A stretch of DNA of 36,784 nucleotides from contig JAFRTK010000079.1 of assembly GCA_017427165.1 (NCBI GenBank), positions 1 to 36,784 on the forward strand, read 5' to 3'. The notes below the pieces were generated by a model. That model was not told the DNA's origin. It worked only from the letters and a program-made list of their open reading frames with translations, and searched no databases. Both the position numbers and the translations under genes were made by a program. Of this stretch, positions 7,438 to 15,902 are shown piece after piece. The first letter of the stretch is position 1, and each line of letters starts with the position of its first letter. The stretch comes from Clostridia bacterium (GTDB taxonomy: Bacteria; Bacillota; Clostridia; Christensenellales; Aristaeellaceae).

Positions 7438-9438
7438 CTACATGGTAATTTCCTTTTTGCCGCTGATCCTGAAGAACAAGGCCAGGGCGATAATCGTGGA
7501 GAAGGTCAGGATGGCGGAGATGGCGGACGCCACACCGTCATTCCCGCGGATGACCTGGCTGTAGATTTCCAGTGTCATGGTCTTTGTGCTGGGATTATAC
7601 AGGATAATCGATGTGGACAGCTCGGTAATGATCATGATCCAGCTGAGGATCGCGCCGGAAATCACGCCGGGCATCATCATCGGGGTGGTAACCCGGAAGA
7701 ACGTCTTGGCGGGGCCGGTGCCCAGGCTCACCGCGGCCTCCTCAATGCTCGGGGAGATATTCCGGAGGATGGCCGCGGAGGAACGGATTGTATAGGGCAG
7801 GCGCCGGATGGTGTAGCTCAGGATCATGATGAACATGCCGCCGGCCAGCAGAAGCGGGCGCTTGTTGAACGCCGTCAGCAGCGCGATACCCAGGATGGAA
7901 CCGGCCACCGTCTCCGGGAACATGCTCATCACGTCCACCGTCGCGTTGAAAACATTCCTGCGCCGTACCACCAGGTACGCGATCATGCATGCGATCACCA
8001 CAATCACGACAATCGAGATGGTGGACATCAGGTAGGTCATCCAGATGGAATTACTCACGGTGTTGAAGGCTTCAGCATAGCTCTTCAGCGAGAATCCCGG
8101 GGCAAACATCCGCCCGTTGGTATTCCGGAAGGAATTGAAGATAACCAGGCACTGGGGCATGATCGCGATGCCCACCATGATGTAGCAGTACAGGTGGGCC
8201 AGCACATTCCGGACTCCCTTGGCCTTGTGCGCTTCCACCGGATGCAGGGCGCTGATGGAAAATACCTTCCGGTTGGCAATGTATTTCTGGAGCAGGAAAA
8301 CGCCGGTTGTAATGATGATGGCAATAATGGAGATCGCCGCGGCCAGGTTTTCCGATCCGCCCAGCTCGCTGAAGAATTCCTTGTATACCAGCACCGGCAG
8401 GGTGATGTAGTTTTCACCGATCAGCATCGGCGTGCCGTAATCGGCAAACGCCCGCATGAACACCAGCAGGGCGCCGGCCAGCAGCGTCGGCAGCATCAGC
8501 GGCAGGACCACCTTGAACACCTTGCGGATCCCCGCGCAGCCCAGGCTTTCGCTGGCTTCAATCAGGCTGTTGTCCATGCTCTTGAAAGCGCCGGAAATGA
8601 ACATGAACACCAGGCTGTACAGCTGGAAGCTCATGACAATGACACAGCCTTTGAATCCGTAGATGTCCCCCAGCTGGATCCCGATCTGCGACAGCAGGTT
8701 GGTCACCACTCCGTTTCTTCCGCACAGCTGGATCCAGGCGTAGGCGCCGATGAACGGCGCGGACATGGACGATACGAGGATCAGGATCTGCAGGACCCCG
8801 GCTCCCCGGATCTTCATCGTCGACATGATGTACGCCATGGGGGTCGCGATGAGGACCGAAACCAGCGTCACCACGGCCGAAATCAGCAGCGAATGCCAAA
8901 TGGCGTTGCTGTAATAGGCCTTGCTGAATATCTTCTCATACATTTCAAATGACAGCTGCCCCTCGCTGTTCAGCAGCGCCTGGCGCAGCAGCATATAAAG
9001 GGGATAAATCAGGAAAACCAGGTAGAAGATAATCGCCAGGACGGTAACCATCGGCCAGACGTCATGGGAGATCAGCAGGAACGCGCCTCCCAGCACCGCC
9101 AGGACGCCGATGATCATCAGGACGTACCGCAGCGGCATCACGGTCTTGTCAAAGCCGGTCACCTTCTGCAGCTGTTCCAGCACGGTATTCTTGGCCCGGC
9201 CGGAAGCATTCAGGTTCCTGCCGCGGTAATCCTCCTCCGTCAGTTCGGGAGCCGGCGTTTTCCCGGTGGCATAATCAATCCACTCCCCCGCTGACAGGTT
9301 CGTTTTCCGGGCATAGTAATCCGCCTGGCTCTTTCCCATCAGTCCGCAGGCCGCCATCACGATGCCGAGCACCAGCAGCAGGATGCCGACAAGCATAATG
9401 CCGGTTTTCCGCGGACGGATCGCATTACGCGTGCGCAT
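7438..9438 (-). CDS. ABC importer permease with two fused membrane modules (FbpB/AfuB-like)
   Basis: A 666-residue integral membrane protein carrying both halves of the importer channel in one chain. After an N-terminal transmembrane segment and a soluble stretch (about residues 30-95) come two binding-protein-dependent permease domains. Each has an EAA coupling loop: EASESLGCAGIRKVFKVV in the first half and EEAAVSLGTGPAKTFFRV in the second. Two-module permeases of this kind occur in Fe(III), sugar-phosphate and aminoethylphosphonate importers. Its ATG lies within the 3' end of the ATPase gene (14-bp overlap), which implies coupled translation. The substrate is unresolved. Confidence 0.88.
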   Translation of the reverse strand: MRTRNAIRPRKTGIMLVGILLLVLGIVMAACGLMGKSQADYYARKTNLSAGEWIDYATGKTPAPELTEEDYRGRNLNASGRAKNTVLEQLQKVTGFDKTVMPLRYVLMIIGVLAVLGGAFLLISHDVWPMVTVLAIIFYLVFLIYPLYMLLRQALLNSEGQLSFEMYEKIFSKAYYSNAIWHSLLISAVVTLVSVLIATPMAYIMSTMKIRGAGVLQILILVSSMSAPFIGAYAWIQLCGRNGVVTNLLSQIGIQLGDIYGFKGCVIVMSFQLYSLVFMFISGAFKSMDNSLIEASESLGCAGIRKVFKVVLPLMLPTLLAGALLVFMRAFADYGTPMLIGENYITLPVLVYKEFFSELGGSENLAAAISIIAIIITTGVFLLQKYIANRKVFSISALHPVEAHKAKGVRNVLAHLYCYIMVGIAIMPQCLVIFNSFRNTNGRMFAPGFSLKSYAEAFNTVSNSIWMTYLMSTISIVVIVVIACMIAYLVVRRRNVFNATVDVMSMFPETVAGSILGIALLTAFNKRPLLLAGGMFIMILSYTIRRLPYTIRSSAAILRNISPSIEEAAVSLGTGPAKTFFRVTTPMMMPGVISGAILSWIMIITELSTSIILYNPSTKTMTLEIYSQVIRGNDGVASAISAILTFSTIIALALFFRISGKKEITM

Positions 9439-10528
9439 CGTCGATGACTCCTTTCGTCAGGCTCTTTTCGCCGTCGGTGGTGTAGACGTTGATTTTTTCC
9501 TTTTCGAATCCCAGGCTGATTTCCGTTCCGTTGGGAATGATGTTCGAAATGGAGCTCTTCTCCGTGATTTCCACGGTTTCGCCGTTAAACAGCTCCACAA
9601 AATACGTGGTCATCAGTCCCAGGAAGATACTGGATTTCACGGTGGCGGTAACGCCGGGCGTGCCCTGTTCCTGGATGATAAACTCTTCGGGGCGGACCGA
9701 CACCTTCACTTCCCGGGTGCCTTCAACCCCTTCAAAGTTGTCATATTCCATGGTATAGCCGTTCCCGAAGGTCAGCGTTCCCGCCGTGCCGTCCGCCGTC
9801 GCCCCGATCGTGTTGCTGTGCCCGATGAAGTTGGCCACAAACAGGTTTGACGGCCGCTGGTAAATGGATTTCGGCGTGGATACGTGCTGGATCACACCAT
9901 AGTTCATCACAGCGATCCGGTCGGATACTGCCATCGCCTCTTCCTGGTCGTGGGTCACGTAAATGGTCGTAATCCCGACGTCGTTCTGGATCTGCTTGAT
10001 GGCGTTGCGCATCTCGATCCGCAGCTTCGCGTCCAGGTTGGAAAGCGGTTCGTCCATCAGCAGCAGGTTCGGGCGGATCACAATGGCGCGGGCCAGGGCC
10101 ACGCGTTGCTGCTGGCCGCCGGACAGCCGCTCCGGCAGGCGGGAAGCATACTCGGTGATCTTGACAGTCTCCAGGATTTCATTTACACGCGCGTTGATCT
10201 CATCCTTGGGCAGCTTCCGGTTCTTCAGGCCGAATTCCACATTCTGCCGCACCGTCATATGCGGGAAAACCGCATAGTTCTGGAAAACCATGCCGATGTT
10301 CCGCTTGGCCGGGGCAATATCGTTGATCACCTGGGAATCAAAGGAAATCGTTCCGCCTTCAATGGTGTTGAAGCCGGCAACCATCCGGAGAAGCGTCGTC
10401 TTCCCGCAGCCGGAAGGGCCCAGCAGCGTAAAGAATTCCCCCTCCTTCACATCCAGGCTCAGGTCGGGAATAATCGTATTGTTCCCGTATTTTTTTACCA
10501 CATGGTCAAAATGAATCCCAACGCTCAT
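9425..10528 (-). CDS. ABC importer ATP-binding protein (FbpC/PotA-like)
   Basis: A 367-residue ATPase that drives the importer on the cytoplasmic face. It has Walker A GPSGCGKTT, the signature LSGGQQQRVALARA, Walker B LLLMDEPLSNLD and the H-switch YVTHDQEEAM. The C-terminal third (about 240-350) is a TOBE-type regulatory domain, as in PotA, FbpC and MalK. ATG 10528 is preceded by AAGGAT at a somewhat long spacing. It sits between the binding protein and permease genes and overlaps the latter. An intercistronic hairpin separates it from the binding-protein gene. Confidence 0.92.
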   Translation of the reverse strand: MSVGIHFDHVVKKYGNNTIIPDLSLDVKEGEFFTLLGPSGCGKTTLLRMVAGFNTIEGGTISFDSQVINDIAPAKRNIGMVFQNYAVFPHMTVRQNVEFGLKNRKLPKDEINARVNEILETVKITEYASRLPERLSGGQQQRVALARAIVIRPNLLLMDEPLSNLDAKLRIEMRNAIKQIQNDVGITTIYVTHDQEEAMAVSDRIAVMNYGVIQHVSTPKSIYQRPSNLFVANFIGHSNTIGATADGTAGTLTFGNGYTMEYDNFEGVEGTREVKVSVRPEEFIIQEQGTPGVTATVKSSIFLGLMTTYFVELFNGETVEITEKSSISNIIPNGTEISLGFEKEKINVYTTDGEKSLTKGVIDDAHA

Positions 10529-10584
10529 CTGTAAACAATCCTTTCCGCATTACTGGTTTCCGGTATGCTTCCTCCATAAACAGC

Positions 10585-10617
10585 CGGTGCGCAACCGGAA
10601 ACCCCGATTGCGCACCG
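10585..10617 (-). promoter_or_regulatory. Intercistronic hairpin after the binding-protein gene
   Basis: A 10-bp perfect inverted repeat (CGGTGCGCAA at 10585-10594 with TTGCGCACCG at 10608-10617) lies 17 bp after the binding-protein stop on the minus strand. No T run follows it. Such stems between a binding-protein gene and the transport genes commonly protect the upstream message or reduce downstream expression. That role is inferred. Confidence 0.55.
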
Positions 10618-10633
10618 CCGGATACCGGAATGA

Positions 10634-11662
10634 TTATTTGTTGATAATATCCGCCACGCGGGTCTTCAGTTCAGCAGTATGCGCGATGACATATTCGCTG
10701 TCTTCATAGGCCAGGAAGATGTCCGCCAGGGGCGTCATGTCCTCGTTGGTGTATTCCACGGGACGAATGTTGCGGCTGGTGGTCTGCTCCGCCAGGAACT
10801 TCTGCGCTTCTTCGGAAAGCATGAAGTCGATGAACTCCATCGCCTCATCCACATGCTTTGAGTTCTTCGGGATGCCGATCTGGGCAGGCAGGAACACAGT
10901 GCCTTCCACCGGATATACGATATGGACGTTCTCCGCGCCGTCCTTGATCATGGTGACGCAGGGATCCTCATAGGTCAGGCCCACGGCGTATTCACCGTTG
11001 ATAACTCCCTTGTACACCGCGGAGGAGCCGGAGGTCAGCTTCACATCCTGGCCCTTCAGCAGGTCTTCCGTATACTTCCAGGCGGCATCGCTCTCATACT
11101 TCTCAGCGGCGGTCTCGCCTTCGCCCATCACCAGCAGCCAGTTGGTCAGCTGGCAGAAAGCGGAAGAGGAAGCGGAAGGATCAGCGGAAACGATCTTGCC
11201 CTTCAGTTCGGGCTGGAGCAGGTCGGCATAGCCCTTGACCTCAACACCCAGCTCGCCCAGCAGCTTGTCGTTCACCAGCAGCACGCTGCCGTCCACGGTA
11301 TAGTTGGTGCAGAAGCCCAGCTTGTTGCGGTACGCTTCCATCAGGAATTCATCTTCCGGGGAATAGTATTCCTGGAACAGGTCGGCGTTGGCAACATAGT
11401 TAGCCAGGCTGCCGCCGTACATCAGGTCGAAAGAGCAGTATTCCTGTTCCTTCTCCGCCTTGATACGGGCCATGCAGTCGCCGGTGCCCAGGGATTCGGA
11501 TTTGATCGTGATCCCGGTCGCCGCTTCAAACAGGGGATAGATGGAGCGCAGGCCGTCGCTGTTCGGTGTGCAGATATTCAGGACGCGTTCGCCTTCCGCG
11601 AAAACAGCCGAAACGCTCAGCACCATTGCGAGAACGAGAAAAATGGAAATAAATTTCTTCAT
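10634..11662 (-). CDS. ABC importer substrate-binding protein (FbpA/AfuA-like)
   Basis: An exported binding protein of 342 residues. ATG 11662 follows AAAGGAGGGG; an upstream in-frame ATG at 11749 is excluded because it lies in the promoter. Residues 1-22 form a Sec signal peptide ending AVFA, with likely cleavage before EGERV. There is no lipobox cysteine, which is unusual for a binding protein of a single-membrane bacterium. The mature part has the fold pattern of COG1840-like (AfuA/FutA/PhnS) proteins: LNICTPN, DLMYGGS, LKGKIVSADPSASSS, and a C-terminal EAMEFIDFMLSEEAQKF. Relatives bind Fe(III), sugar phosphates or phosphonates, and nothing visible decides between these. It is the first gene of the transporter operon. 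Confidence 0.85.
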   Translation of the reverse strand: MKKFISIFLVLAMVLSVSAVFAEGERVLNICTPNSDGLRSIYPLFEAATGITIKSESLGTGDCMARIKAEKEQEYCSFDLMYGGSLANYVANADLFQEYYSPEDEFLMEAYRNKLGFCTNYTVDGSVLLVNDKLLGELGVEVKGYADLLQPELKGKIVSADPSASSSAFCQLTNWLLVMGEGETAAEKYESDAAWKYTEDLLKGQDVKLTSGSSAVYKGVINGEYAVGLTYEDPCVTMIKDGAENVHIVYPVEGTVFLPAQIGIPKNSKHVDEAMEFIDFMLSEEAQKFLAEQTTSRNIRPVEYTNEDMTPLADIFLAYEDSEYVIAHTAELKTRVADIINK

Positions 11663-11721
11663 GGGGAAACCCCTCCTTTGGATGAATATTTCGGACCTCA
11701 CTGTCCGTTTTCTTTGATCCC

Positions 11722-11749
11722 ATTTTACACCATTTTCACAAAAAAACAA
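11722..11749 (-). promoter_or_regulatory. Possible promoter of the ABC importer operon
   Basis: On the minus strand TAAAAT (11727-11722) lies 16 bp after TTGTTT (11749-11744), giving a leader of about 55 nt before ATG 11662. The -35 is a poor match. The rest of the 364-bp gap (11663-12026) holds no gene. A small palindrome TGTATACA lies at about 11769-11776. Confidence 0.4.
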
Positions 11750-11960
11750 TCATCGGTTTCGGCCGCAACTGTATACAGCCATTGCAAATCCGGACCATTT
11801 TCTGCCGGCTGTCCGGATCGGCCGGTTCCGGGCGGTATCCGGCGCCGTTCCGGGAGGAATGCCGCCGTTTTTGGGGTCAAAACACGAATATTATTGAACT
11901 TGACAGAATATTTTGCCGGTTTCCCGCATCACGCGGCATAACGGCTGCCGGCCTGCGGGT

Positions 11961-11989
11961 TTGCCGTTTGTCCCGTTTGCCGCTATACT
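11961..11989 (+). promoter_or_regulatory. Promoter of the DNA glycosylase gene
   Basis: TTGCCG (11961-11966), a 17-bp spacer and TATACT (11984-11989). The start of transcription would be near 11996, with the GGGAGG ribosome-binding site and ATG 12027 just downstream. Confidence 0.6.
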
Positions 11990-12026
11990 GTTGCCAAAGC
12001 AAAGGATAACGGGAGGGAATCCGGCC

Positions 12027-12506
12027 ATGATCGTTCATCCCATTCCGCCGGTATTTGACCGCAGTTCACGGGTCCTGGTGCTCGGCAGCTTTCCGTCGGT
12101 TAAATCCCGGGAGGCGAACTTCTTCTATGGCCATCCGCAAAACCGGTTCTGGAAGGTAGCCGCCGCTGTCTTCGGCGAAGCGCTTCCGGTGACCGTGGAG
12201 GAAAAGAAAGCATTCCTGCTCCGAAACCATATCGCCGTATGGGATGTGATCCATTCCTGCGATATCACCGGCTCCTCCGATGCCAGCATCCGGAACGTGG
12301 TTCCGAACGACCTGTCCGTGATCCTGTCCGCGGCGGATATCCGGGCGGTTTTCGTCAACGGGAAAACGGCATTTCGGTATTACCGGCAGTATACGGAGCC
12401 GAAAACCGGCCGCCCGGCAGTCTGCCTGCCGTCCACCAGCCCCGCCAATGCGGCGTGGAGCGTGGAACGTCTGGCGGAAGCATGGAAGGTAATCCGCGAT
12501 CTGTAA
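12027..12506 (+). CDS. DNA-deoxyinosine glycosylase (uracil-DNA glycosylase superfamily)
   Basis: A 159-residue base-excision-repair enzyme that would remove hypoxanthine and possibly uracil from DNA. ATG 12027 has GGGAGG about 9 bp upstream. The family motif LGSFPSVKSREANFFYGHP (about residues 17-35) is followed by NRFWKV, and AVWDVIHSC matches the second conserved block. The C-terminal LPSTSPANAAWS is the substrate-contacting loop of this superfamily. Length is typical of the TIGR04274-type glycosylases. It has its own promoter and terminator, so it is a single-gene unit. Confidence 0.85.
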   Translation: MIVHPIPPVFDRSSRVLVLGSFPSVKSREANFFYGHPQNRFWKVAAAVFGEALPVTVEEKKAFLLRNHIAVWDVIHSCDITGSSDASIRNVVPNDLSVILSAADIRAVFVNGKTAFRYYRQYTEPKTGRPAVCLPSTSPANAAWSVERLAEAWKVIRDL

Positions 12507-12528
12507 ACATCATTCTCCGGGATCCGCG

Positions 12529-12560
12529 CGGCGGACGGGAAAACCGTCCGCCGTTTTTTT
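12529..12560 (+). terminator. Terminator of the DNA glycosylase gene
   Basis: A 10-bp perfect stem (CGGCGGACGG at 12529-12538 with CCGTCCGCCG at 12544-12553), a GAAAA loop and seven T residues. Confidence 0.9.
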
Positions 12561-12703
12561 ATCCGCTGAATGATCCAGGGCAAATACGTAAAGATTTGCA
12601 TTTTGCACGCATATCCGAAGATGTATAATTGTTTCAATTTAACTTATAACCTGATTATTGGCTGTTTTGGCCATGTTTTTCCCTGTTTTTGCCAAATAGT
12701 GTC

Positions 12704-12732
12704 TTGACAGTGTGTAATTGTTGCCATATCAT
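12704..12732 (+). promoter_or_regulatory. Promoter of the LacI-family regulator gene
   Basis: Consensus TTGACA (12704-12709), a 17-bp spacer and TATCAT (12727-12732). The start of transcription would fall near 12739, inside a LacI-type operator. The upstream part of the gap (12561-12700) holds a second TATAAT at 12624-12629, but its spacing to TTGCAC is short, so I do not call it. Confidence 0.7.
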
Positions 12733-12737
12733 GATAT

Positions 12738-12751
12738 TGCAATCGTTTTCA
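12738..12751 (-). promoter_or_regulatory. LacI/CcpA-type operator over the regulator's own start site
   Basis: Read on the minus strand, 12751-12738 is TGAAAACGATTGCA, which matches the cre-like consensus TGWAANCGNTNWCA at 13 of 14 positions. It begins 6 bp after the -10 element, where a bound repressor would block transcription. Either the regulator represses its own gene or a CcpA-type protein acts here. Which one binds cannot be told from sequence. Confidence 0.55.
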
Positions 12752-12790
12752 TTTGTGCGTTTACAGAAAGCTCATGGAGGGGCATTCAAT

Positions 12791-13795
12791 ATGGGTTCGG
12801 TTCGCCTGAAGGATATTGCGGAAGAATGCGGCGTTTCCGTCGCGACCGTCAGCCGCGCGCTGAACGGCCTCCGGCGGGATGACAGCAAAACCGCCGCGGC
12901 CATCCGCCAGGCCGCGCGGGAAATGGGATATGTCCCGAATGCCGCGGCGCTGGCGCTCAAGACCAGCCGCTCCAACACCATCGGAATCCTGTATGAAGAC
13001 AAGCTGGATCATGAATACTTCAGCGCCCTCCTGGATGATCTCCGCCGGGAAGCCGGAAAGCTGGGCTACCACCTGGCCCTGATCGGCGGTCCCGATCCGA
13101 TGCAGTCCGGCTATTACGAACAGGCCCGCTGCCGGAACCTGGATGGCGTCATCATCATCCAGGCGGATTTTGAATCCAGCGAAGTCGCCCGCATCATTAC
13201 CAGCTCGCTGCCTTCAGTCATCATTGACCATCTGTATGAGGGGAGTATCTGCATCGGCAATGACAACCAGGAGAGCATGCGGCAGATTGTCCGCTATGTA
13301 TGGCAGCGCGGCCACCGCCGAATCGGGTATATCACCGGGGAAGCCGGTGTGGTCACCCGGGAACGGCTTTCCGGTTTTTACAGGGCCTGCGCGGAGCTCG
13401 GAATCTGCGTGCCGGAAGGCTCCGTGCTGGAAGGGCATTTCCGCGCGCCGGATGAATGTGCTGCCCTCATCCGGTCGCTGATGGCCGATCCCGTCGGCGC
13501 CACCTGCATTCTCTGCCCGGATGACTACAGCTGCCTCGGCGCGATGTGGGCCCTCCGGGAAGAGGGAATCAGCGTTCCGGAGCAGGTCAGCCTCGTAGGG
13601 TATGACGGAATCCGGATGGGGCAGATGATCCGCCCCCGCCTCACCACCTACCGGCAGGATACCGCCGGTATCGCGGAGGAATGCATGCGGCTCCTCTCCG
13701 GCGCCATCGAATCCCCGGACAAATGGTATGCCCGGCAGGCAATCGTCAGCGGAGAACTGGTGGAAGGTGAAACCGTTCTTGGACTTTCCCGCTGA
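12791..13795 (+). CDS. LacI-family transcriptional regulator
   Basis: A 334-residue sugar-responsive DNA-binding protein. ATG 12791 follows GGAGGGG at normal spacing; an upstream ATG at 12689 lies before the promoter and is rejected. Residues 4-25 are the helix-turn-helix (LKDIAEECGVSVATVSRALN), followed by a hinge helix ending near LALKTSRSNTIGIL. Residues 60-330 form a periplasmic-binding-protein-like ligand domain. The ligand is unknown. Downstream lie the remnant of a solute-binding-protein gene and a GH5 glucanase, with no promoter visible between, so the regulator probably controls, or once controlled, oligosaccharide uptake and breakdown. Confidence 0.92.
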   Translation: MGSVRLKDIAEECGVSVATVSRALNGLRRDDSKTAAAIRQAAREMGYVPNAAALALKTSRSNTIGILYEDKLDHEYFSALLDDLRREAGKLGYHLALIGGPDPMQSGYYEQARCRNLDGVIIIQADFESSEVARIITSSLPSVIIDHLYEGSICIGNDNQESMRQIVRYVWQRGHRRIGYITGEAGVVTRERLSGFYRACAELGICVPEGSVLEGHFRAPDECAALIRSLMADPVGATCILCPDDYSCLGAMWALREEGISVPEQVSLVGYDGIRMGQMIRPRLTTYRQDTAGIAEECMRLLSGAIESPDKWYARQAIVSGELVEGETVLGLSR

Positions 13796-13849
13796 AAAGC
13801 GGTGGAGATAAAGAAAAAACAAACCTGACATTCAAAAGGAGGAATCTCC

Positions 13850-14034
13850 ATGAAGATGTCACCTGGTCCTGGCGTGCGATCTACGCAAACAATGAAGGCG
13901 CGTTTGAAGGCATGATCAACCAGATGCTCCAGCAGGCAAACAGCTACGGCTATGCCGACTGCGTCAAGTGGTGCGAGGAGCAGGCCGCGCTGTGCTGGGC
14001 TGCCCGGCAGGCGCAGGCAGCCGCCGCGGAATAA
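13850..14034 (+). pseudogene. Remnant of an ABC sugar-binding-protein gene (internal deletion)
   Basis: A strong AAAAGGAGG site precedes ATG 13850, but that frame gives only 21 residues and stops at 13915. In another frame, 13855-14034 reads DVTWSWRAIYANNEGAFEG, continues to KWCEEQAALCWAARQAQ, and ends at TAA 14032-14034. This looks like the C-terminal tail of an extracellular solute-binding protein. The gene's ribosome-binding site, first codons, last 59 codons and terminator remain, while the middle has gone and the junction is out of frame. The only in-frame ATG (13912) has no ribosome-binding site and would give about 40 residues. The assignment to a binding protein is by recognition of the tail, not by alignment. 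Confidence 0.55.
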
Positions 14035-14046
14035 ACCGGACCCTCC

Positions 14047-14078
14047 GCGGCCTGCCCGGCAGGGCAGGCCGCATTTTT
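14047..14078 (+). terminator. Terminator after the binding-protein remnant
   Basis: An 11-bp perfect stem (GCGGCCTGCCC at 14047-14057 with GGGCAGGCCGC at 14062-14072), a 4-nt loop, then ATTTTT. It lies 24 bp before the GH5 gene, which has no visible promoter of its own. GH5 expression would therefore depend on read-through or an unrecognised promoter. Confidence 0.8.
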
Positions 14079-14102
14079 ACCGGAAAGGCAGTGGAATAGA
14101 AG

Positions 14103-15881
14103 ATGAGAACCTTTTTGATGATCCTGTGCGCCGCGATGTCGCTGCTCCTGCTCCTCTGCGGTTGTGCCGCCGCGGAAGACGCGCCGGAAAACGCCATTGA
14201 GATGAGCCGGCGGATGGGCAACGGTATCAACCTGGGAAACACAATGGAAGCCTGCAACAACGGGAAGCACAGTTCCCTGAACCTGCAGCCGCCGTCCTTC
14301 TATGAAATTTCCTGGGGCCAGCCGATCACTACGCCCGAAATGCTGCAGGGCATGAAGTCCTGCGGCTTTGATACCATCCGGATCCCGGTGGCCTGGATGA
14401 CCAACGCCACCCACCTGGCCCAGGGAGATTACACGATCTCCCCGGAATACATGGACCGGGTGGAGGAAATCGTGAACTACGCGCTGGACGCCGGCATGAT
14501 CGTCATCATCAACGATCACTGGGACGGCGGCTGGTGGGGCATGTTCGGCTCCGATACCGAGGAAACCCGGAACCTGGCCATGGAAGCCTATACCGGCATG
14601 TGGAAACAGCTGTCCGAGCGCTTCGGCAAATACGACTGGCGCCTGGTTTTTGAAAGTGCCAACGAAGAGCTGGGCGCCGGGTTCGATGAGAACTCCCCGC
14701 TGTACTGCGATGACTCGCTTGCCCACACCTTGCCGGATGACCAGCGGTATGCGCTTACCAACAGGGTCAACCAGGTTTTCGTGGATACCGTGCGCGCCTC
14801 CGGTGGAAACAATGCGGATCGGTTCCTGCTTATCGCGGGATTCGGCACGGATATTGACCGCACGTCCGACAGCCGCTTTCAGATGCCGCAGGATCCTGCG
14901 GACAGCCGTCTGCTGCTCTCCGTGCATTACTACGGCCCCTGGAGCTACTGCGGCGCTTCTTCAGCCAAAGGCGCGACCCCATGGGGAAAGAAGAAGGATT
15001 TCGAAGAGATGTATTCCATCCTCAGCCGCCTGAAGAAGTTCACGTCAGCCGGCTATGGAATCGTCATCGGTGAATACGGCGCGCTGTCCGGCAGCGACGG
15101 AATCATGAAGAAAAACGCCCCGGCCTATCATGAGGCGTTCCTCAACTGCTGTGATGCCCTGGACCTGGCAAGCTGCCTGTGGGACTGCAGCGGGTTCTTC
15201 GTCCGCCGGGAACTCCGGATCCCCGAGGAAGAGCTGGCGGCGGTATATGCCGGCCGGAACGCGGTATCCGAAGCGGGCCGGGATTACAGCGAAATCGCCG
15301 CGACGGGAAAAGCCGCCTTTGACGCGATGGTCGAAGCCGCGCCGGATTCCCTCGTTGAAAATGCGCTGAACGTCACCCCGGACAGCTGTGTCGCCTGGAT
15401 CATGTTCAGCGGCGGCGACGGGGCCGTCAGCTACAGCGTGGGCAATACCTATACGCCGGATTCCATCACCCCCGGTATTGTTCCGATGGACGTGGAAATC
15501 ACCGGTCCCGGCGAGTATACCGTCGCGCTGGACTTTACCGGCACGGATAAGGGATACGCTTCCAATACCGCCTTCTCCGCCATCGGTATTTCCAACGGGG
15601 AACAGAAGTTCCCGGGTTACTGCATTTACTTCACGGAAGTCATCGTCAACGGGGAGCCCCTGAAGCTGAAGGGGCGCAACTATACCTGCTCCGATGACGG
15701 AAAGTGCACCCGCAGCAACCTGTACAACGAATGGGTGGACATCAAAAACGCCCGCAGCGGGGCGCGCGTCCTCCACGGGGACCTCACCGGCATCTCTGCC
15801 ACGGTCCTGAACCGGGAAGCGCCGGCCATGCAGCAGATTCGCACCCTGGAGATTACCTTCCGCTATGAACCCCGGAAATAA
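14103..15881 (+). CDS. GH5-family endoglucanase, exported
   Basis: A 592-residue secreted glycoside hydrolase, probably cutting beta-1,4-glucan or xyloglucan. Residues 1-24 are a signal peptide with a possible lipobox (LCGC, C21), so it may be a lipoprotein; CAAA just after also permits ordinary cleavage. The catalytic domain (about 30-400) has GNTMEAC, ISWGQPITT, GFDTIRIPVAW, NDHWDGGWW, the acid/base in ESANEE (E188) and the nucleophile in IGEYG (E324). The pattern is closest to GH5 subfamily 4, but NDHW replaces the more usual N-x-HH and NEE replaces NEP. Residues 420-592 form a separate beta-rich domain, plausibly carbohydrate-binding, which I cannot name. The ribosome-binding site is weak (AGAAG). 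Confidence 0.85.
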   Translation: MRTFLMILCAAMSLLLLLCGCAAAEDAPENAIEMSRRMGNGINLGNTMEACNNGKHSSLNLQPPSFYEISWGQPITTPEMLQGMKSCGFDTIRIPVAWMTNATHLAQGDYTISPEYMDRVEEIVNYALDAGMIVIINDHWDGGWWGMFGSDTEETRNLAMEAYTGMWKQLSERFGKYDWRLVFESANEELGAGFDENSPLYCDDSLAHTLPDDQRYALTNRVNQVFVDTVRASGGNNADRFLLIAGFGTDIDRTSDSRFQMPQDPADSRLLLSVHYYGPWSYCGASSAKGATPWGKKKDFEEMYSILSRLKKFTSAGYGIVIGEYGALSGSDGIMKKNAPAYHEAFLNCCDALDLASCLWDCSGFFVRRELRIPEEELAAVYAGRNAVSEAGRDYSEIAATGKAAFDAMVEAAPDSLVENALNVTPDSCVAWIMFSGGDGAVSYSVGNTYTPDSITPGIVPMDVEITGPGEYTVALDFTGTDKGYASNTAFSAIGISNGEQKFPGYCIYFTEVIVNGEPLKLKGRNYTCSDDGKCTRSNLYNEWVDIKNARSGARVLHGDLTGISATVLNREAPAMQQIRTLEITFRYEPRK

Positions 15882-15902
15882 AGCTCTGTACGGTTTGCGA
15901 AC

